Positions 27,582 to 35,073 of a stretch of DNA of 37,187 nucleotides are shown here, piece by piece. The notes under the pieces are model-generated. The model did not search any database, had not been told where the DNA came from, and saw nothing but the letters and a program-made list of their open reading frames with translations. The stretch's first letter is position 1; every line of letters starts with the position of its first letter. The DNA comes from Shewanella surugensis. GTDB taxonomy: Bacteria; Pseudomonadota; Gammaproteobacteria; Enterobacterales; Shewanellaceae. The stretch covers positions 1 through 37,187 of the forward strand of contig NZ_JAKIKS010000051.1 of NCBI RefSeq assembly GCF_023284005.1. Direction: 5' to 3'. A program made the position numbers and the translations under genes.

Positions 27582-28211
27582 ATGTACCAACGAAACATAA
27601 AACACTCTCGCGTGAAGAACCTCTTTAAGTTTGCCAGTCTAAAGAATCGTGCTTCGTTGACGCTAGAGTCTTCATTAGAATTTGATGCCTGCTTTCATTT
27701 TGAATACAGCAAGTCAATATCCGCCTTTAAGGCGCAGCCAGTAGGTTTTCGCTACCAGTATTATGGTAAGTGCCTTCCTTATACTCCTGATTTTTGGGTC
27801 TCCACTACTAATGGTAAGCAGACCTACTATGAGGTCAAGTGTTCAAAAGAGGCTAGCGATCCTGAAGTAAACCAAAGGCTTAGGTATAAGCAGCAATCCT
27901 GTATTGAACTTGGTATAGAGCTAAAGTTGATTACCGAGCGTCAGCTGCACAAAGGCCCATTGCTTAATAATCTCAAACTACTTCATCGATATGCAGGTGA
28001 ATCGAAATACCATGTTCAGTTTGAGTCGATAATATTATTAGTGAGTAAGCTGGGTGTGGTGACGATACGTGAGTTACTTAACAAATCGGAATTTACTCAA
28101 GGAGAACTGAATAAGCATGTATTAACCGGAGCATCTCAAGGCTTATTGCTGTTTGACTTAGGAGCAAAACCTTTTGGCCTAGATACTGAACTATCTACTG
28201 CTTATGTATGA
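27582..28211 (+). CDS. tnsA: TnsA-like transposon endonuclease
   Basis: This 209-residue restriction-enzyme-like endonuclease nicks the 5' ends of the transposon so that Tn7-like elements move by cut-and-paste. The N-terminal catalytic core has acidic Glu in TLESSLEFD, Asp72 in YTPDFWV and Glu86-Val-Lys88 in YYEVKCSK (numbered from GTG 27576), the TnsA E-D-ExK pattern. The C-terminal part resembles the TnsA helix-turn-helix domain (VVTIRELLNKSEFTQGELNKHV). The start is taken at ATG 27582; GTG 27576 is the alternative. It overlaps tnsB by 8 bp, so the three tns genes form one operon. Confidence 0.88.
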   Translation: MYQRNIKHSRVKNLFKFASLKNRASLTLESSLEFDACFHFEYSKSISAFKAQPVGFRYQYYGKCLPYTPDFWVSTTNGKQTYYEVKCSKEASDPEVNQRLRYKQQSCIELGIELKLITERQLHKGPLLNNLKLLHRYAGESKYHVQFESIILLVSKLGVVTIRELLNKSEFTQGELNKHVLTGASQGLLLFDLGAKPFGLDTELSTAYV

Positions 28212-30057
28212 CGATTCCGACCTATTTAGGGATGAAATTGATGAGTTAGATGAACTTGATTTAGAGTGCCTAGCAAATGACAAGGCTGAAGCTATTTCGG
28301 TTACCGTTCATGCTAGTAAATCTTTGGAAATGTATGATGGTTCTATCCAGTATGAAACGAAGAAACGGTTGTACTATATCAGGTTCATTGAGAAACGTAT
28401 TGATGGAGGCTGGACCCAGAAGAATATAGAGCCACTGCTGGCAGAGCTGACTTCCTTTGATGACGATCCTAAGCCAAAATGGCGTGCTGTGGCTGCTTGG
28501 TATAGTAAGTTGAGAAGATCTGATTTTTGTGTAACCGCACTTATTCCCTCCCATGCAAAAAAAGGTAACAGAACCATTAAAAACAGCAATGGTGATTTCT
28601 ACTTTAATAAAGCATTGGAAGATAAGTGTTTGCGCCGAGAGCGTCCAAGTGTAGCAACGACTTACCGTTATTACTGCGATCTTATTCGATTAGAAAACAG
28701 CCGCTTAGTCTTTGGAGAAATTAAACCCCTTTCTTATACTGGTTTTAATGCTCGCATCAAACGTTTAGAGCCCTATGATGTCGACTTATTGCGTTTTGGA
28801 CGTAGCTACGTCCAAAAAAAATACAAATTAGGTGATAAGTTTTCCGAGCCAACCAGTGTAATGGAGCGAGTCGAGATTGATCATACTGTACTGGATTTAA
28901 CTGTATTGATGGAAGATAACCATACTGTGATTGGTCGACCAACAATTACTGCACTAGTTGATTGCTACAGTAGTTGTGTTGTGGGCTTTTACGTCAGTTT
29001 TCATGAGCCTAGTTATCTATCTATCCGAGCAGCGTTAATCAATTCTATGCTCAGCAAAGACAGTATAAAAGAGAGGTTTCCTAGTATTAAAGCAGAATGG
29101 CCTTGTCATGGAAAAATCGAACTTTTAGTCGTTGATAATGGGGCTGAGTTTTGGGGGGATTCGTTAGAATCTGCTTGTAAGGAACTTGGCATTAACACGA
29201 GCTATAATCCCGTTGGTAAACCTTGGAAAAAACCCAAAATAGAGCGATTCTTTAGAACGTTAAACACTGAGTTTATAGATCCGTTTCCTGGTAAAAACTT
29301 TAGAAGCACAGACGCTAAAAGAGATTACCAACCAGATAAAGAAGCTACCTTAAGTTTTAGTGTGTTTAATGAGCTATTGCATAAGTGGATTATTGAGGTT
29401 TATAACCACAAAGCAGATGCTCGAAAAACACGAGTGCCAATTGCCAAATGGTATGAAGGAATGTCTGTTTACCCACCTAATCAATACAAGGGGGATGATA
29501 AAGATCAGTTGTGCGCAAAACTTGGGATCTTAGAAACACGTTCTATTTCAAAAGATGGGGTACCGTTTCTGCACTTACGTTATGATTCTCAAGAGTTATT
29601 GGATTATCGAAAATACAGACCGATTGCATCTAGGCGAGGTTTGAAAGTTGATATAAAAATAAATCCTCATGATTTAAGCTTTGTTTATGTATATTTAGAA
29701 CAGCAATGCTATTACCTAAAGGTACCCGCTAGGGACCCAGATGGCTATACCGTTGGCCTTACATTAACCCAGCATAAGGTCAACATTAAAAACAAACGCC
29801 AAAAAGTAATGGACTCAGAAAATTCGAACTCTCTTGCGCAAAGCCGATTAGAAATTGACCAAATGGTTAATCAAGCATTAGCGAAAAAACAAAAGCAGAA
29901 AGGGATGAAAAAGCTCGCTAAATATCAAGGTATAGACAGTAATAATTCAATACCAATAGAGACCTCACAAGCTATAGCAGCAATTAAGCCCCCTAAGAAG
30001 CAAAGCGATAGCATTGATATCTTAGATTGGGATAGCAATGACATAGAGGTGTTTTAA
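28204..30057 (+). CDS. tnsB: TnsB/TniA-like DDE transposase
   Basis: This 617-residue transposase cuts and joins the 3' ends. The rve/integrase core has Asp226 (VEIDHTVLD), Asp311 (LLVVDNGAEFW) and Glu347 (KKPKIERFF). The last two are separated by exactly 35 residues, the classical DD(35)E spacing. N-terminal helix-turn-helix domains bind terminal repeats, and a Mu-type C-terminal beta-barrel begins at about residue 440. The tail is Lys- and Gln-rich and would contact TnsC. The gene overlaps tnsA, and its stop is 2 bases from tnsC. All catalytic residues are intact, so the protein could be active. Confidence 0.92.
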   Translation: MYDDSDLFRDEIDELDELDLECLANDKAEAISVTVHASKSLEMYDGSIQYETKKRLYYIRFIEKRIDGGWTQKNIEPLLAELTSFDDDPKPKWRAVAAWYSKLRRSDFCVTALIPSHAKKGNRTIKNSNGDFYFNKALEDKCLRRERPSVATTYRYYCDLIRLENSRLVFGEIKPLSYTGFNARIKRLEPYDVDLLRFGRSYVQKKYKLGDKFSEPTSVMERVEIDHTVLDLTVLMEDNHTVIGRPTITALVDCYSSCVVGFYVSFHEPSYLSIRAALINSMLSKDSIKERFPSIKAEWPCHGKIELLVVDNGAEFWGDSLESACKELGINTSYNPVGKPWKKPKIERFFRTLNTEFIDPFPGKNFRSTDAKRDYQPDKEATLSFSVFNELLHKWIIEVYNHKADARKTRVPIAKWYEGMSVYPPNQYKGDDKDQLCAKLGILETRSISKDGVPFLHLRYDSQELLDYRKYRPIASRRGLKVDIKINPHDLSFVYVYLEQQCYYLKVPARDPDGYTVGLTLTQHKVNIKNKRQKVMDSENSNSLAQSRLEIDQMVNQALAKKQKQKGMKKLAKYQGIDSNNSIPIETSQAIAAIKPPKKQSDSIDILDWDSNDIEVF

Positions 30058-30059
30058 GT

Positions 30060-31058
30060 ATGGATATCATGGCTGCGGCAATACAGTTTTCCCAGTGCTA
30101 TATAGAACATCCTTATGTTAAAAGAATAATGACTGAGCTTGATAAGTTAAGAGCTCAGCGTCTGCTCTCAAAAGATCAGCAATGCATCTTAATCACTGGT
30201 GAGGCAGGAACAGGAAAAAGTGCACTGATTGACCATTATAAAGTCAAGGATGTGGCAACTAATAAAAGCACTAAAATGACGCCAGTATTATTAACTTGCA
30301 TCTCAGCTAAGCGTGATTTAGATAGCACCTTAATTCAGATGCTTCATGATTTGGAGTTATTTGGTGCCAGTCAATATAAGCGCAGAGGTTTTGCTACAAA
30401 CTTAGAGCAGAAGTTAGTTAATGCTTTAAAACGCGCTCAGGTTGAGCTAATGATTATTAATGAGTTTCAAGAGATCCTTGAATACAAAAGTATGCAAGAA
30501 CGCCAAGCTATTGGTAACTCTCTTAAATACATAAGTGAGGAGGCTCAAGTCCCCATTGCATTTGTCGGAATGCCTTGGGCAGCGCAAATTTGTGAAGATC
30601 CACAATGGGCATCTCGGCTTATTCGTAGACGAAAATTAACGCACTTCTGTTTTAAAGATATTGATAAAAGGCGTTATTATCTTTCGTATTTAAAGGGGCT
30701 CGCAAGCCGTATGCCCTTTGCATCACCGCCAGATTTAGCTTCTCCTCCTATCGCAATCCCTTTGTTTGCAGCAACTAATGGCGAAAATCGTTTTATAAAG
30801 GAATTATTAAAAGAGGCTTTAATGATTGCATTACAACAACAGGATGACACTATAAAGTTAGTGCACTTGAGTGTGGCCTACGCATTAATAGTGCCTGATC
30901 AGCCTAACGTGTTTGAATTTCCTTTGGACCTATTGCAACTTAAAGAGATTGAAAGTCCATCTCGTATAAACTTTGATATGAATACCGTTGAACAACTTAT
31001 TATCGGGCCCAAGTATACTAAGCCAATCGCAATCAGTGATATTTTGAGTTTGAAGTGA
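30060..31058 (+). CDS. tnsC: TnsC/TniB-like AAA+ transposition regulator
   Basis: This 332-residue ATPase activates the transposase and links it to a target selector. Walker A is LITGEAGTGKSALI (Lys53). The Walker B region is MIINEFQEIL, where Asn134 precedes the catalytic Glu135; related TniB proteins have I-D-E-F-Q, so the metal-contact Asp is replaced by Asn. Sensor-type residues follow in the PIAFVGMPWA segment. No TnsD, TniQ or TnsE gene follows, so either target selection uses a distant partner or the operon is incomplete. It starts 2 bases after the tnsB stop. Confidence 0.9.
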   Translation: MDIMAAAIQFSQCYIEHPYVKRIMTELDKLRAQRLLSKDQQCILITGEAGTGKSALIDHYKVKDVATNKSTKMTPVLLTCISAKRDLDSTLIQMLHDLELFGASQYKRRGFATNLEQKLVNALKRAQVELMIINEFQEILEYKSMQERQAIGNSLKYISEEAQVPIAFVGMPWAAQICEDPQWASRLIRRRKLTHFCFKDIDKRRYYLSYLKGLASRMPFASPPDLASPPIAIPLFAATNGENRFIKELLKEALMIALQQQDDTIKLVHLSVAYALIVPDQPNVFEFPLDLLQLKEIESPSRINFDMNTVEQLIIGPKYTKPIAISDILSLK

Positions 31059-31110
31059 TAGATGCAATAACTAGCTTACAAAAGACCTTAATCTAACTTA
31101 AAACATTAGC

Positions 31111-32511
31111 TCAATTATTGGCTAAATGAACATCAAACATCTTGACTATTTGTTCTTTGAAACCACCTATTAATGTCAAGTTGTAGTGATTTTCCTCTTC
31201 AATATCGGCCAGTTTTTGCTGTGGTAATTGAGTCGGCTCATTTAATAGATGTAAGTCAATACTGGGCTGGTTATGCTCGGTATATAATGGTGGGGTTGTT
31301 TGTCGTGTCTCTAAATTAATTGAGAGTTCTTGAGGTGCGTTTTGTTTTATAACAACGGCAGCATCAGGTAAATCTTGTTGAATACGATAGGCAAAAGCCG
31401 AGAGTGTTTTTTCCGCTAAGGTGAATAGCCAAGCTTGTTGTTTTTCATCTGCACTCACGCGCAATATTCGACCCAACACTTGACGGTAATGCATCTCAGT
31501 TTTAATGAGACTTAAGTGACAACATACTTGTAGTCTCGGAATGTCAGTTCCTTCAGAAATCATGCCGACACTTACTATCCATTGGATTTGGCTATGCCTA
31601 AAGGAAGCAATTACTTGGGTGGGGTGTTTCAGTTGTGAGGTAACAATACAAGCGCTCTGATTTAACTCTGTGGTTAATATATGCAAGATGAGTTTAGCAT
31701 GGGTAATGGAAGCCGCGACGATTAAACCGCCAGCTTGAGAGTTAGACAACCTGATGTCTGAGAGCTTATTTATGCCTTGTCTCAGGATATAACGTATAAT
31801 TTGTGGATGTGTAATGAGTGCTTGATAGCTTAATAGTGAGTGTTCCAGTAATTCTGATATCGATGAAAAAACATCCGTTATTTCATTGGTTTTTACTTGA
31901 ATCTTATCATTGTCAATGAGCACAACATTAGGGCTCCGACATATGTTGTCTTTTACAGCATGCTGTAATCCATAAATAAAATCACAATGAATGGTATTAT
32001 CGGGTTCGGTAAATTTGGATAAAACAATAGGTGCTTTGTCCGATCGCCAAGGCGTGCCAGAAAGTGCTAAGGTATAGGCGGCATTCTCTTGAATGTTAAG
32101 CAGTACTTCTTCTCCCCATGCGTTGGCATTACTCAGCTCTGTGCCTTTAAGGTGATGTACTTCATCCATAATGACCAAGACCTTATGAGTTTTTAATAGC
32201 ATCCAAAACTCAGGCGTTAGTGAAGGCATAAATTGATAAGTATAGACACTGCCTATAGCCCCCATTAATCCATCAAAACGCTTGTGTAGTCGTTGAGTAA
32301 ACGTGCGTTGAATGCTTTCATTCACTTCTGATGACGGTGAGAAACAGAACACAAAATCAACTTTCCCTATTTCAATCAACCTTGCTGCTAGCTCTGCTGC
32401 CATGACAGTTTTTCCTGCCCCTGGCGTGGCTAAACACATAAAGTGTTTTTGCGTTTGATATAAGTGCAGCGCGCTTTCTACACACGTTTGCTGCCATGCC
32501 CTTAATTTCAT
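31111..32511 (-). CDS. SF2 DEAD/DEAH-type helicase
   Basis: This 466-residue helicase has Walker A ATPGAGKT (Lys34), a DEVH box (VLVIMDEVHHLKG), motif III-like SGTPWRSD and the C-terminal motifs V-VI (MISEGTDIPRL, MHYRQVLGRILRV). It resembles UvrB/type III-restriction-like and island-encoded DNA helicases. It overlaps the 3' end of the partner gene at 32508 by 4 bp and is read toward the tns operon. The partner has a winged-helix look. Together they may assist island replication or repair, or form a defence or restriction module. The role is not known. Confidence 0.85.
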   Translation of the reverse strand: MKLRAWQQTCVESALHLYQTQKHFMCLATPGAGKTVMAAELAARLIEIGKVDFVFCFSPSSEVNESIQRTFTQRLHKRFDGLMGAIGSVYTYQFMPSLTPEFWMLLKTHKVLVIMDEVHHLKGTELSNANAWGEEVLLNIQENAAYTLALSGTPWRSDKAPIVLSKFTEPDNTIHCDFIYGLQHAVKDNICRSPNVVLIDNDKIQVKTNEITDVFSSISELLEHSLLSYQALITHPQIIRYILRQGINKLSDIRLSNSQAGGLIVAASITHAKLILHILTTELNQSACIVTSQLKHPTQVIASFRHSQIQWIVSVGMISEGTDIPRLQVCCHLSLIKTEMHYRQVLGRILRVSADEKQQAWLFTLAEKTLSAFAYRIQQDLPDAAVVIKQNAPQELSINLETRQTTPPLYTEHNQPSIDLHLLNEPTQLPQQKLADIEEENHYNLTLIGGFKEQIVKMFDVHLANN

Positions 32512-33056
32512 GATGGCAAGCCTTGAAGTTCATTCAAACAAACTTCTATGGCTTTAATTCTACCGACTAAAGTGGAGCTTTGGTTTCTTGCTTGCATGTA
32601 TTTAGGGTAGAGCGATGATTTAGCGTAAGGATATTCTTCAAAAAGTCGTTTAAATTCTTCGGCTTCACCAATACTACTCAACAGATCAACTTGATATTGA
32701 TTAAGCGTGGTTTTCAGTTTGGTGTGAGCACTCGTCGTCGTTGGAGTAGGTGTTGAGGAGGGAGTCATATTCATTTTCTGGCCTTTGCGTGGTTGACTAG
32801 CAACGAGGTGAGCTGGATTAAATAAGGTTGTTTTTGAAAAAATATGTGTTTGTTTTTTGGAAGCTGTATGTGGCTTCTTATCGATAAACCCAGCCTGATG
32901 TAATCGCCTTAAGCCACGGTAGACTAATTGGCCTGTTTCTTTTGTATTTGCCAGAGGTAAGGCTTTAATACACATGTTTTTCAGTTGAATAGCTGTAAAA
33001 TTTTTAAGATTTTTATCCTGTAAAATATTCAGCAGTGTTTCATTTATTGGGATCAT
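32508..33056 (-). CDS. Winged-helix-like partner protein of the helicase
   Basis: This 182-residue protein (from ATG 33056; a TTG at 33080 is also in frame) has an N-terminal winged-helix-like segment (LKNFTAIQLKNMCIKAL, then TGQLVYRGLRRLHQAGFIDKK). A low-complexity Thr/Ser/Pro linker (PSSTPTPTTTSAHT) and a helical C-terminal part (about residues 130-182) follow. Its last four bases overlap the helicase start, so the two are co-translated. It probably recruits the helicase to DNA. No known family is recognised. Confidence 0.6.
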   Translation of the reverse strand: MIPINETLLNILQDKNLKNFTAIQLKNMCIKALPLANTKETGQLVYRGLRRLHQAGFIDKKPHTASKKQTHIFSKTTLFNPAHLVASQPRKGQKMNMTPSSTPTPTTTSAHTKLKTTLNQYQVDLLSSIGEAEEFKRLFEEYPYAKSSLYPKYMQARNQSSTLVGRIKAIEVCLNELQGLPS

Positions 33057-33289
33057 TGATGAGGTCAAAATATTTACCAATTGTTATTAATTTCAATATG
33101 TAATGTGCCACTCCATGACAATTTATAAAGTATCAATACTTGTTTTTTTGCTTCGCTATTCGTTAGTTTCTCGTTTGATCTTGTTTAAAACTTGACAAGA
33201 GAACCTAAAAAGCTAAGGATTCCTTAGTATACCTTAAGTGAAAAAACGAAGACAATCTAAGTTATCTAGGATCAAATAATGACAAATAC
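33057..33289. promoter_or_regulatory. Divergent promoter region between helicase pair and XRE regulator
   Basis: A noncoding gap of about 230 bases between two divergent units. The palindrome-like segment AAGGATTCCTTAGTATACCTTAAG (given here as 33217-33239, with GTATAC at its centre-right) is AT-flanked and is a reasonable operator for the adjacent XRE protein. No terminator is seen. Confidence 0.35.
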
Positions 33290-33610
33290 GTGGCGGATAA
33301 ACTTACCAACCCATTGCCTTTTAGGCTTAAACAAGCAAGAACTGCCTTGGGGATCAGCCAGAAGCAGCTGGGCCTTCAGCTAGGTATGGATCCTGGTACT
33401 GCGAGTACGCGCATGAATCAATATGAAAAAGGTAAGCATACACCTGATTTTTATACCTTAAAGGCAATAGCCGATGAGTTAGGTGTGCCTGTGGCTTACT
33501 TTTTTTGTGAGTCAGAAACCACGGCAAAATTGCTATACCTACTTGAGAGCATGGATGAAGATAAGAAAACAGCTTTACTTAATAAATTGTCTTCAGAAAA
33601 AGAGGAGTAG
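33290..33610 (+). CDS. XRE-family transcriptional regulator
   Basis: This 106-residue protein is a Cro/CI-type helix-turn-helix regulator (residues of about 10-66: LKQARTALGISQKQLGLQLG through ELGVPVAYFF) with a short helical tail. It starts with GTG at 33290. It is divergent from the helicase pair across about 230 bases, which should hold their shared operator. It lies 110 bases inside the right boundary, and a regulator at this position commonly controls island genes. Its stop is followed at once by an in-frame extension upstream of the peroxiredoxin gene. Confidence 0.85.
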   Translation: MADKLTNPLPFRLKQARTALGISQKQLGLQLGMDPGTASTRMNQYEKGKHTPDFYTLKAIADELGVPVAYFFCESETTAKLLYLLESMDEDKKTALLNKLSSEKEE

Positions 33611-33720
33611 TGTCATTTTTTGAATGCTTCAGTGGTGGTTTCTTGTATGCTAAGCTGCTTATATTAGTTCCTGATATTCGCTTTTTCAGTCCATTAATCC
33701 ACAAGTTGAGTACAAGTATA

Positions 33721-33734
33721 ATGATCGCAACAGG
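33721..33734 (+). repeat. Island right attachment repeat
   Basis: ATGATCGCAACAGG, identical to 16955-16968. It is also the first 14 bases of the peroxiredoxin gene (M-I-A-T-G). The sequence to its left is island DNA and has no ribosome binding site, so the native leader of the gene has been displaced to the left end. Confidence 0.85.
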
Positions 33735-34194
33735 CCAAAAACTTCCCCAATCTACCTTAAGTGAACTCACCAAGGACGGCATGGTTAACCATGACGTGGC
33801 TGAGTTATTTGCCAATAAGAAAGTTGTTTTATTTGCCGTTCCAGGTGCCTTTACTCCAACATGCTCAGAGTCTCATTTACCCGGTTTTGTGGTGCTCGCC
33901 GATGAGTTTAAAGCCAAAGGCGTCGATATCATTGCTTGTGTGTCAGTCAACGATGCCTTCGTTATGAAAGCGTGGGGAGCAGCACAAAATGCATCAGAGT
34001 TAATGATGCTAGCAGATGGTGATGCCAGTTTTACTAGAGCATTAGGGCTCGAGATGGATACCGCTGGTTTCGGCGGCGTACGCTCACAGCGTTACGCTAT
34101 GGTGATAGACAATGGCGTGATCAGCACGCTTAATGTTGAAGCGCCAAAATCATTTGAAGTCAGTAAAGCAGAAGTGATCTTAGCGGGGCTGTAA
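33721..34194 (+). CDS. Peroxiredoxin (Prx5/AhpC-TSA type), host gene of the island insertion
   Basis: This 157-residue peroxiredoxin reduces peroxides. The peroxidatic Cys48 sits in PGAFTPTCSESHLP, the Prx5-type signature. GFGGVRSQRYAMVIDNG is the usual C-terminal segment. The true start is ATG 33721. An in-frame GTG at 33610, inside the island, would add 37 residues not expected of the family, so it is rejected as the native start. Island insertion kept the coding sequence complete but replaced the upstream 5' region. Expression therefore now depends on island sequence. A terminator follows at 34240. Confidence 0.9.
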   Translation: MIATGQKLPQSTLSELTKDGMVNHDVAELFANKKVVLFAVPGAFTPTCSESHLPGFVVLADEFKAKGVDIIACVSVNDAFVMKAWGAAQNASELMMLADGDASFTRALGLEMDTAGFGGVRSQRYAMVIDNGVISTLNVEAPKSFEVSKAEVILAGL

Positions 34195-34239
34195 GCGAGA
34201 GATCCCTGTTAGATAGAGCAAATAGTGAGTAGAACAGTA

Positions 34240-34262
34240 AGCGCCGGAGTGGCGCTTTTTTT
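34240..34262 (+). terminator. Intrinsic terminator after peroxiredoxin
   Basis: AGCGCC and GGCGCT form a 6-bp GC-rich stem with a 5-nt loop (ggagt), followed by seven Ts. Confidence 0.88.
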
Positions 34263-34349
34263 GTGGTTGGTTGTGCTTGCTGTCTATAACTCTTCATTTT
34301 TTAATAGTAAGAAAAGCGAGGCTGCGTAGTCTGAGCATTTAGGACTGCT

Positions 34350-34859
34350 TTAGTGCCTCGTATCGATAACCCAAGGGTTAAAGTAATGCTGATAACAAGC
34401 TTTATTATAACCTTCTTCGTTCGGGTATAAACCTTGGTCATTTTGCCAAAGCACTTGCACCACTTCAGGTGAATATAGCTTCTGGTATTGTGGGTGAGTG
34501 CGATAAAAATCCATATTATGGCTGAACATGGACTCACCGTTATAGATGACATTAAATTTTAATATAAGGGGCTTGCCGTTATCGTATTCAAACAAATCAT
34601 CTCTGGTGTTGAGGTTGACGCCGTTTTTGAGCCAGTCTTTACCTATTTTCGATAGAATGATTTTATTGGTTTCTAAGTCTCTGGATGAGATCAATAAATC
34701 CGGTAAGCCATGGGCGCACATTCCAAAGGTCACGGTATGCTCGTCATTGGGATGACCGAAGCAAAATCCATCTCGTTCTATGTATTCAATTGTTTGTTGA
34801 TCGTTAGTCGCTATATCGACTGTTCCTCTTTCAGGTGTGTCACTGCTCCATTTTTCCAT
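34350..34859 (-). CDS. DUF4262-like protein of unknown function
   Basis: This 169-residue soluble protein carries a segment (VTFGMCAHGLPDLLISSRDL, about residues 43-62) that matches the conserved 'GL..HG.PEL...GL' start of DUF4262 proteins. A His/Trp-rich C-terminus ends DTRH. The start is supported by AAGGGA in the ribosome binding position. DUF4262 proteins are often found beside polymorphic toxins, and the nearby toxin gene on the other strand is about 210 bases away. An immunity role is possible but would be unusual, being divergent and upstream. Function is unassigned. Confidence 0.6.
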   Translation of the reverse strand: MEKWSSDTPERGTVDIATNDQQTIEYIERDGFCFGHPNDEHTVTFGMCAHGLPDLLISSRDLETNKIILSKIGKDWLKNGVNLNTRDDLFEYDNGKPLILKFNVIYNGESMFSHNMDFYRTHPQYQKLYSPEVVQVLWQNDQGLYPNEEGYNKACYQHYFNPWVIDTRH

Positions 34860-35073
34860 CGTCTATCCCTTTACGGCTGGTGTCTTTTGCGCGCCAATTT
34901 AGCGCATTACTGACTCGCTTTCTACCCTTAAGTTGTGAAAACATGCCCATAACAGGAAAATAAATCCCTTTTCTTATTAATGGATTGTGGTAAATTAACC
35001 GCTCTTAGGGAAGGACGATCAGTTTTAAGTAAAGACGTACTTAAAGAAAGACAATCAAGGAATAGGAAGTCGT

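Larger units (their letters stand above)
16955..33734. mobile_element. Genomic island of gamma-mobile-trio type inserted at a peroxiredoxin start codon
   Basis: An exact 14-bp direct repeat, ATGATCGCAACAGG, lies at 16955-16968 and 33721-33734. The right copy is the first five codons of the peroxiredoxin gene. The left copy follows the ribosome-binding-site-like AGGAT after rsmJ, which would be the native upstream of that gene. Between the copies lie the recombinase trio, a two-gene cargo operon, a resolvase, Tns-like transposition genes, a helicase pair and an XRE regulator. A 14-bp overlap fits tyrosine recombinase integration, not the 5-bp duplication of Tn7 or Tn5053 families. The empty site is predicted to read ATAAAACC-ATGATCGCAACAGG-CCAAAA. 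Confidence 0.82.

Noticed and set aside
27582..31058. CRISPR-associated transposon
   Set aside because: The TnsABC genes fit, but there is no Cas gene, no tniQ and no CRISPR repeat in the window.
16955..33734. Prophage
   Set aside because: There are no capsid, tail, terminase, portal or lysis genes; contents are recombinases, transposition genes and cargo.
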